Below are positions 54,827-64,000 of a stretch of 64,000 bases of DNA, piece after piece. Location: contig NC_046676.1 in the NCBI RefSeq assembly GCF_003369915.1, positions 14,738,001 through 14,802,000 on the forward strand, read 5' to 3'. The first letter of the stretch is position 1; each line of letters begins with the position of its first letter. The position numbers were made by a program, and so were the translations under genes. This stretch comes from Drosophila miranda (Eukaryota > Arthropoda > Insecta > Diptera > Drosophilidae). A model generated the notes under the pieces. It searched no databases. It was not told where the DNA came from and saw nothing but the letters and a program-made list of their open reading frames with translations.

Positions 54827-57284
54827 TTCTACGGTTAGATGGTGTTCGGTTTGTCTATAATTTTGGATGATAATGTTTAGCTATACGCTTCAAAAATTGT
54901 GAATAAACAGAAGCGGAGCTGAATTTAACATGAATTTATATGATATTATTCATTGTTCTTAATGATGCTGATGATCTAATGGGGCACCCGAGCAGTCACG
55001 CGAATTTCGAGCTGGGTTCATTGAACGATCCAACCACTCACAGAGACTAACCAGAAGGTCCATCGCATTACAAGCTAATCGCGGCATAGCCGTGACAGGT
55101 ATGGCAATCGATCGATGCAGTGCGAGTTGCAGCAGGAGGAGTCGTACCCACAAGCGTGGGCCTTGAGTCTTGAGCGTCGGCCTAGAGTAAAAATTACTCT
55201 CAATGCACCTCCAATGCATCCTGAATCCTGCAGTACCATAGTACGTAGGGAGACCCAGTGCTATACTGGCTCCATGTAGACGATGACCATATGTGCAAGT
55301 GGTTTGTGAAAACAAAAGTTGGGGCAGCGGAGTGACATTTGCATTTGCATGGCTCGTTTGGCCGCTGCCGCGCCCAATGACACTCAGCGTCGCAACAATG
55401 GGGGCGGCCCACGCACACCCAGCGGCGACAGGTGCACCTGTTGAGGAGGAGGAGATGCTGAGTGTCTCTGGCTGTTAGCTGCAGCCAGCCTCGAACTTAT
55501 TCAAACGTGACACGCATTGTCATGATCTGACCCAACGCGGTACAATGAAGAGCGGCGATCGTTTAGCTGGACATGTGGCAGGGGCAGAGGCAGAGCCAGA
55601 GCCAGAGGCAGAGCATAGCAGTGCAGATCAGAGCAGACGCTGCTGTTGCATGCCCTTCAGAGCTGGGAAAGTCGCCCATGTCCATGAAACGTTCACCAGC
55701 CAAAGTGTCATTCGGCCAGAACGGAGAGGCTGAGCGCCCCCTCAAACCAGCACGGGGCTCCAACACACCCAGCACACCCAATTCGGGTGCGATGGTCGGG
55801 AATATGGAGTTGGGGAGAGGTTGGGTGGCTTTTGTCAACCCCGGTCTGGTCTGGTCTGGTCTCGTCTGTTCGCCGCACTGATTAACATTTGAATGGCAAT
55901 CCCCACGTATGTGTGTATATATGCATGTATGGGAGCATTTAGAACATTGTCCAATCCGCTCTTTGTTGTCGTCTCCACATCTAATTAATTCCCCTTTCTG
56001 CCCATTGTTGCCATGGAGTTGTTGCCACGACTGCGGCCCCCGCTAATGGTAATCGCAATGGGCCAGCTCTGGCAATGGTAATGGTAATGGTAATCGTAAT
56101 GGTCCAACCACCGATCCCACTGCAGACCAATGCGGAGTTCAATTTCTGAATTCAGTTTGTCGCGCCATATTCTAACGATCGGTCGGGTCTGGTCCCCAAA
56201 ATTAAAATAATCATTACCCGCCAGTAGCATTCGGTTCAGGGCGATCCATCAAATTGCTTTTTTTTCAATAATATCCTTGCGGCTTTAAAGGGTATATATC
56301 TACATAAATACAATTTAAGGTGTAGATTGATTTACTTGATTAGTTATGTGCTTGATTTAATGAGAACGAAGGGAACTTCAATAAGGATATTGAGATCTAA
56401 GGACTTACGCGAACGAAAGTATTTTTAATTTGAATTTCTAAGCTGATCCACGTGCCAAGGACTCTAGGGAACAAATTATAAAGGATGTGTGTGTTCCCCA
56501 AATAATTATTTAGTGTCCAAAAGAAGGTTTGAATAATAAGCTATTTCTGATTGGATTATGATTCGATGTCTGTGTTGAAATGATCCTTACAATATGTGTA
56601 TCCAAGGATAGCGGCAATTGCTGTGTCCTTTCCATCGTCTGCCGCAGAATACCCTTCACTTCACCCTTCCTTAGATCCTTCACATGAGATCCTCTCTTTT
56701 GCTATGAATTTCACCAAAGTTGGAAAGTATTCACTGTTAATTCGAGTCTTTTCAAGTAAGAGTACAGCCACCGCTCTGAGGTCAATAGCTAACACTTTTC
56801 CACAAAAAAAGAGTACCCCACTCCGCGCCTTTGTGTTCTGGGTAGAGCATAAATAGAAGCGTGGACAATAAGCCGGAAGCGACATCCGGAGTTGTGGATC
56901 GATATGAGTATGAGTTGAGCGACACGTAGCATGGTTAGATTTTAGTTTAATGATCCAAATTCACGTTACGCATTGTGCACATAATGCCAGCAGCAGCAGC
57001 AGCAGAAACTTTTTTAACTCTGTGATTTTCCCATTTTTCCCCCAACACCACTTTTCTGGGGGGGTTCGGAGTGAAATTCTGCTTATTGAGGTCGCATATT
57101 TCGTGTCATTTTGTCAGCCAATGAACTAATTAGATCATGTCGGATAAAGCAGCGCGACTAACCACGAGTTCTGTTGAAAACTGTAGGTGGAAGCAGAAAC
57201 GAGACCCCACAGATCGAGGCCAATAATGCCGCGATCCAGCTAGGAACCCCACAGAGCAGAGACCGTAATCGAAACGATTATAGA
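54827..57284. other. Noncoding region between Or47b and nompA
   Basis: About 2.5 kb with the presumed nompA promoter. It has GAGGCA/GAGCCA units (55584-55618), TGGTC units (55843-55864), AATGGT units (56073-56102) and CAG repeats (56990-57004). I see no gene, tRNA or clear hairpin RNA. Confidence 0.55.
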
Positions 57285-60200
57285 ATGAGACCCAAACTGG
57301 CACTCGACACGCTACTGACGACCCTTCTGGTCGGCCTCAGCCTGACAGCAATCCAAGGTGAGTGAAGCAGCGAGAATGTTCGTGGGGCTTGGTCTAAGAT
57401 GCTCTCTCCTGGCCAGGCCAAACCACCTGCAAGAATGGCCTGGGGCGCGTGCTCTACGAGCGCCTGCCCAACCAGCAGCTCCAGGGCTACGATGACGATG
57501 TGGTGCGGGACACGGCTCCCCCCTTCCGGGTGCTGGAGAAGTGCCAGGATCTGTGCCTGCGCGACCGAACGGGCACGAACAATATGGTGCGGACCTGCAC
57601 CAGCTTCGACTTCCAGCCGGGCAGTCGGATCACCTCCTTTGGCGGCAGCTCCGAGTACGAGGAGTCGCTGTGCTATCTCACCTCGGAGCAGGCGGGTCCC
57701 GAGGGCATTGGCAGCCTGATGCTGGTGCCCAACAGCGTCCACTTCAACGAGATCTGTCTGACATGTGAGTGGCCAAAGCCGAATGGTTTTGGTTATGGAT
57801 TTGACTGGAATTGTACCTAATGTTCCCCGTTCTACTGCAGCCAGTCGACCGGAGCGGGAGTGTCCCAGTAGGAGGTACGTGTTCGAGCGGCATCCGAGGA
57901 AGAAGCTAAAGCTTCCGATAAGCGACATCAAGGAGATCACGGCCGCCAATCGGTCCGACTGCGAGGACAAGTGCCTCAACGAGTTTTCGTTTGTCTGCCG
58001 CTCGGCGAACTTTGACTCTACCATGCGCTCCTGCACGCTCAGCCGATTCACCCGACGCACCCATCCCGAGCTGATGGAAGATGATCCCAACTCGGACTAC
58101 CTGGAGAATACCTGCCTGAATGGTGAGATCCGCTCTGATCGCCCGCTTTATGTAGATCTAAAACACTCTAATCCCATCCATGGAACAGCTGAGAGGCGCT
58201 GCGATGGCCTGGCCGTGTTCGTTAAGGAGGAGAACAAGCGACTGGGTGGCCCCTTCGAGGTGGACATCTTCAACAACATGACGCTGGAAGAGTGCCAGAC
58301 AATGTGCCTGCGTGCCGAGAAGTATGATCTGGCCTAATGCCTCTATTCCATCGCCATTTGGCTAATAACACCAATTGCAGATACTTTTGCCGCTCCGTGG
58401 AGTTCGACGATCAGAGCAAGCAGTGCATTCTCTCCGAGGAGGACTCCATCTCGCAGAAGGATGACATTAGCATCAGCTCCAGTCCAACACATCATTTCTA
58501 TGATCTTGTGTGCCTAGATAATCGTAAGTGGCTTCCGTGCAAAGACACCACTTCTACTTCTACTCCCACTCCAGCCGAGGCTCACTTGGAGCCAACGACA
58601 ACGGCGACAACAAGATTATAGTGGAGCCTCGCAACGGTTGCTTCTTCTGTGCCATTTCCACTTCCATTTCAATGTCTATTCTATGTTGTTATGTTATGTT
58701 GTATGTTGTATTCCCGTTGCAGAACGAGCCAATGATTATCCAGACAACTCCGTCACCTCGCACCTCTTCTCGAGCGGCCGTCGGCCAGATACAGCATTCC
58801 AGCGTTACCGCAACTCGCGTCTCGGCGGCGAGTTTCACTCGGAGATCACCGGCCGTTCTCTGAGCGAGTGCCTGGACGAGTGTCTTCGCCAGACGAGCTT
58901 CCAATGCAGGTGCGTTTCATGCCGTTGTCTTGGCCTTAACCGTTGTATTTCTTGCTGTACCCTCTACTCTTCAAACAGACGGGTATATGGTACTAGAGTT
59001 GGTCTATGTAACAGGCAAAAGACTACAGATATTCTAACTTATGATCAATGGTCCTGTACGTCCGTATGAACACCTTGAGACCCATCCAATTGACACAAAT
59101 TTTTAAGCTCTTGTATTTGATAAAATCAGATCAGTTTATGCCACTATTTCTTATACACCATATATTTATCAGAATAATATCATCAGGTACTCGTATAATG
59201 AACCTAAATAGCTGCCAGGGCATTCAATAGTCGGAGAGTAGACTCGACAAGAGAGCACTTACTTAGAGTCTTACTTGTTTTACTGTTGCTTTTGCCGTCT
59301 TCTGCCTTACTATCCAACGACGTACCGCGTACCCGTCCCGCTTCCTGGCTCCTCTCACTCTCCGATTGCACAAAATTGCAGGTCTGCGGTGTATAGCGAT
59401 CGTTTTCGTACTTGTCGCCTCAGTCGGTACAATCAAAAGGACGGCATGCGCATTATATACGATGCTGATTATGATTACTACGAGAATCTAATGCGTAAGT
59501 GGCTACGAGGAGGTGCTAATGGACTGGCTAGTAATCTCTGGCTCTGGCTGCTTCTGCTGCGGCTTCTCCTGTCTATCTTCCAGTGAATGTGGTGGGCGGA
59601 GGCGGCGCCGATGGCGATGCTGGCCACAGTGGCAGCGCCGGCGACGGCAAGCGACCTGGAGATCAGTCGGGCAGCAACTGGAGACAGCCTAATAAGCACG
59701 ACGATCGCTATGGGTCAGCTGGTTCAACTGCCGGTGGAGGCGGATCGCATGGCGTAGCGGTTACTGGGGCAGGCGGTTCCCGACTGCCTGCGGGCGAGGG
59801 CATTGACTATGGCCGCCCGTACGATCGCTATCCAGACTTTGCGGCCAATGAATATGGTATGCATATATCCACCTAGTTCTTCTCTTCTATCCAGATGATA
59901 TTCTATAACTCGTTCTTCAGCAGATCGATATCCGTATGGAGGTGCTGGTGCTGGCGTTGGTGTTGGCGGTGATCGTGATCGTGATCGAGATCGTGATCGT
60001 TATCCCCCTGATCGCTACGGCCAAGCGGGAGGCTCCCGATATCCCAGCGGTGGAGGCGATGGCATGGGATATGGCCGACCCTACGATCGCTATCCCGACG
60101 ATTACGGTAAGTGACCTCCCTCTTTACCATATGGCACCCTAAAAACCAATTAATGACACCTAAAACAATGAATTGAGATCACCTCGCCATACTGACAACT

Positions 60201-63200
60201 AATTTACTAACCCCACGTCAGATCGGTACCCAACGGGTGCCAGTGGTGATCGAGACCGTGATCGAGACCGCGACCGAGAGCGTTATCCAGGCGATCGGGA
60301 ACGTGATCGTGAGCGTTATCCAGGTGATCGGGAACGTGATCGTGATCGAGATCGTTTCGCTGATCGTTATCCGCCTCCGGATCGTTATGCGGATAGGTAT
60401 GGAGATCGACGCTACCCGGACAGGGACAGAGAGAGGGACCGAGATAGATTGCCCTTCCGTCCGCTGCCGTATCCGGGAATCAATGACAACACTCTGCCCA
60501 GCGATTTGCCACACACAAGGCCCTATCCTACGGATGACGATGCTCCCTTCAGACCCTACGGCTATGGCGGGAGCCGCTATGGAGACAACAGATATGACAG
60601 TCGCTATCCCCCACGTTACCCGCCACCAAGCAGGGAGCGAGATCCCATCGGTGGCTACACCGGACGGGATGCCCCAGACAGCATATTTCCGGACAGACGA
60701 TATCGGCCCTCCTCAATGGACCCGGCCAGATATCCATACGTGCCGGACTCGAGAGGACCACCAGGGCGATACGATGATATTGTGCACAGCGCCAGGCGGC
60801 CGGAACCGGAGTCAGCAAAGCGCTATCCACCGGCCCCCATTGCACCCACGGGCAGCGCCAGCAAATACGCCTCGACTCCGAACCGATTCCCGGTAGGTAA
60901 CGATCGATATCCCATGGACATCTACAAGTACGGCAATCGTCTGGGACCCAGCGATCTAGGCAGACGCCCGGGTAAGTACTCGGGACTAACCAACTACCAA
61001 CCCAAACACCATTAACACCCCCATGTGGAAAGGCACAGCCGTCCCGGGAAAGATCAGCACTGACACAGACTCTTCATTTAGGACTGGATCGCCCGCCCCC
61101 TTTCTACGACTACGACTATGAGGAGCGCTATGGCGATAGGTACGGGCCGTATGATCGGGAGTACGATGGTCCCCCGGGTCGACGACCCCCTGTGGGTGGT
61201 CCCTACGGACGCTATGACACTCCCTTTAATCGCCCATATGGAGGTGGGGTCGGCAACGGTCTCGATGATCGTCCCATTCCGCTGCCCGGCATCGGTCTGT
61301 CCCATCCGCCCACAGCTTACGGAGGAAGTGGTGGTCATGTGGGTGGTGTGGGCGTTGGCATTGCTGCGGGGCCGCCACGGCCACCGATCACCCGCTGCGA
61401 GGAGAGCGACAATTTTAAGCAGATAGCCGCCAGGCACAAGATGCGCCGCCACTTTGTACGTCGCACACTGGTCGTGCCCAGTCTGATCCAGTGCGAGCGC
61501 GAGTGCATCGAGAGCCGCGACTTTGTGTGCCGCAGCTTCAACTACAGGTATGTGTGTGTTAGGGTGTGGAGGTGTGGAGGATGGGGGATTGTAGATGGAA
61601 TGATGGGAGATACATGACGCCGATACAAGAGCGACTACAAATAAGCGAACGCGAATTCAATTTGCAGAGACACAGCCGCCTCCAGCTATGAGGATCGCGA
61701 TCGCGATAGGGAGTCCTCCAATTGCGAGCTGAGCGACAGAGACTCGCGGGAGCTGGACATCCACGATCCGGGCACCTTCGACGCTTCCAACTATGATTTC
61801 TATGAGCGCAGCATCGGACGCAGCGACGGTGAATGCATGGACGGTACGAGTATAATATTTAATTGAATAAAGAGCTCACAGATGATTGAATGACCCCACC
61901 TCCACCCCGCAGTGACGCAGACTTGCAACGAGGAGGGCATGGAGTTCACTATCCGTACGCCAGAGGGCTTTTTGGGACGCATCTACACCTACGGCTTCTA
62001 CGATCGCTGCTTCTTCCGTGGCAACGGGGGCACCGTCAACGTCCTGAGGATCAGTGGCCCCCAAGGCTATCCCGATTGCGGCACTCAACGCGTGAGTCGA
62101 ACACTAGTCAGAGCTCAGCATCAGGCCTTCAATCATTGATCTTGTCTTGCAGTACGGCGACACTCTAACTAACATCGTGGTGGTCCAGTTCTCGGACAAT
62201 GTTCAAACGAGCCGCGACAAGCGCTACAATCTCACCTGCATCTTCAGAGGACCCGGTGAAGCCGTTGTCAGCTCCGGCTACATTGGAGCAGGGTAAGCAA
62301 CGCCGATTTCGACTTCTATCATAGTATTGTCCCCGCGGTCTTTTATATGTACGATCCCTGTGGCCTTGCAGATCCGGCAGTCCTATTCCCATAGAGTACC
62401 TTCCAGCCGAGAATACGCTAAGCTCCAAGGTTCGCCTCAGCATTCTGTACCAAGGCAGACCGACCACCACAATAGCCGTGGGGGATCCCCTAACGTTCCG
62501 ACTGGAGGCCCAGGATGGATACAATCATGTTACGGACATTTTCGCTACCAATGTGGTGGCCAGAGACCCTTATTCGGGTCGGAGCATTCAGCTTATAGAT
62601 CGCTTTGGGTAAGTCTGCCCGTCATTATGCTCAATCTTTGCTAACCTTTGAAAATTCAGCTGCCCGGTGGATCCCTTCGTCTTTCCGGAGCTGGACAAAC
62701 TGCGCGATGGCGACACCCTGGAGGCTCGTTTCAATGCGTTCAAGATACCCGAATCGAACTTCTTGGTCTTCGAGGCCACAGTCCGATCATGTCGCGAGGG
62801 GTGCCAGCCGGCATACTGCCCAGGACCAGCGGGTCGACAAGAGCCCTCGTTTGGGCGCCGCAGACGGTCGCTGAACATCACCGACATGGCCGAACTCGAA
62901 CCTGTCTCCGAGGACGGGTCCGGAGCTCAGGCCCTGGCTCTGGAAGGAATCAAGCAGCTGGAGGATGCCGCCAGCTCGGAGGATGTGATCATAGTGAACA
63001 GCACCACGGTAAGCGCCACACTGGGGCAGAGCCAGCTAAATGAGACGCAGACGGGAGAGAAGTCCAAGGAGAATGAGGAACCGGAGCAAGTGCGGGAAAT
63101 GATTGAAGTGAGCATTTGGAGAGATGGAGCGAGAAGAGTGTATGCCTGATTGACTGATTACTAAATGATCGCTTGTAGGTTTTTGAGACGCGCGAGGAGA

Positions 63201-64000
63201 TCGAGAAGGAGTCCTATCCCCGCAAACTTGTGGCTCCCGTGGAGACGGTGTGCATGACACCGGCTGAATACCATGGTCTGATCACGGCCATCATTCTGCT
63301 GATGATCCTGCTCTTCAGCATCACGCTAGTTGCCGGCCTGGGCTACAGGTGAGATCGGAGGAGCAAAGACATTTGTCAGTACTCAACTATGACCTTCCCT
63401 CAGACGCTACTGGAAGTCCATTTCGAAGAATCGCCTGGTGGACCGCCACTCGCCGATCCACTCGCTGGGCCACTCCCACTCTTCCATACGCACACACGAG
63501 CGCTTTACAGAGATCGGACACATGCCCAACATGACTGGAGGAGGTGGAGGCGCTGGGGGCGGAGCCAATCAGAGCGCATCGAATCGGGCCTCGAACGCCT
63601 TTCGCACAAACATGTCCATGTTCGGCGGCTCATTACACAAGACATTTGCCACGGGGTGAGGATCACTATCTGCCGGTCTGTCAGCCAGCCGAACCGGTCC
63701 ACTTATGGGGTGTTTAATGTCTTTACAGCAACTTGGCGCGCATGTGTCAGCTGCCAGTAATAAATCCCCTGCGTTCGACGGGACAGAGCAGTCACCAGTT
63801 CGAGGATCCCAGCGAGCCCATCTACACTGATCCTTCGCTCTTTGAGCGCTCCAGGCAAGTCGGGCTCCAGACCACTCCCCTTCCTAGGAAACCTGAATCA
63901 AACCAAGCGTCATCATCCACCACAGCCGTACGCAATTGTAAATATTTTCAAGATCCTGGCCTCTTTTATTTCGATGTGTCACTAGAATCACACAATCACA
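57285..64000 (+). CDS. nompA: NompA, PAN/ZP-domain protein of the mechanosensory dendritic cap (3' end may run off the window)
   Basis: Nineteen exons: 57285-57357, 57417-57764, 57841-58122, 58189-58321, 58381-58523, 58723-58909, 59382-59494, 59584-59856, 59924-60106, 60222-60971, 61082-61547, 61668-61843, 61913-62091, 62153-62292, 62372-62608, 62660-63107, 63179-63348, 63404-63655, and 63729 onward; 1560 residues up to 63854. A signal peptide is followed by four Cys-rich PAN modules (exons 2 to 7), a long Gly/Arg/Tyr/Pro/Asp linker with DRDRDR and DRYP repeats (exons 8-11), a fifth PAN module (exons 11-12), a ZP domain (exons 13-16), a furin-type RRRRS site near 62862, and a transmembrane helix (exon 17). 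In melanogaster NompA links sensory dendrites to cuticular structures in bristle and chordotonal organs. The last exon either ends at a GC donor at 63855 after DPSLFERS, or stays open to the window end. Confidence 0.93.

Noticed and set aside
54827-57284. Search for microRNA-like hairpins and other small RNAs between Or47b and nompA
   Set aside because: No long, well-paired stem or known mature sequence was recognised by eye; a folding scan was not possible.

Overview
The window is animal, specifically drosophilid, genomic DNA. Genes have short introns (about 50-70 bp) with GT-AG junctions, AATAAA signals and Drosophila core-promoter motifs. Several loci are recognisable on sight: an odorant receptor matching Or47b, a PAN/ZP protein matching nompA, the midgut trypsin cluster, Urod, RpL31 and a selenocysteine tRNA. 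Together they correspond to the 47 region of chromosome 2R (Muller C) of D. melanogaster. The sequence is clearly diverged from melanogaster; I cannot name the species. Exon structures below were assembled by hand from splice sites and checked for reading-frame continuity.

Left part (1-22.3 kb): two head-to-head CRAL-TRIO lipid-transfer genes (the first cut by the window edge), a rhodopsin-class peptide-type GPCR, and a 12-kb gene for a secreted protein of about 1850 residues. That protein has EAR-type ends and a central array of NG-containing repeats. Three unrelated genes lie inside its introns on the other strand: an RWD-domain protein, a MADF/BESS-like nuclear protein and a glycosylasparaginase. 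RpL31 (-), a TMEM234-family membrane protein (+), Urod (-) and a DAP1-family gene (+) follow. A relic-plus-promoter segment is repeated upstream of the DAP1-family gene.

Middle (22.7-38.1 kb): a selenocysteine tRNA with its own PSE/TATA promoter, then ten trypsin-family genes in 15 kb (orientation - - - + + + + + + -) with a tiny CCDC103-like gene among them. Nine keep His/Asp/Ser and the Asp that gives trypsin specificity; one (kappaTry-like) has lost both the His and the Ser. Several share a TATA box and nearby GATAAG sites, fitting midgut expression. Three alpha-class genes are nearly identical over their 5' halves, and two of them form inverted repeats around epsilonTry.

Right part (38.1-64 kb): a minus-strand gene for a 1675-residue single-pass membrane protein I do not recognise, 7.6 kb of microsatellite-rich noncoding DNA, Or47b bracketed by a 41-bp direct repeat, 2.7 kb of noncoding DNA, and nompA running to the window end. 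I found no CRISPR array, operon or bacterial feature. The best candidates for something undescribed are the NG-repeat protein bracketed by basic cleavage sites, the dispersed promoter-like module, the repeat around Or47b and the unrecognised receptor-like protein.
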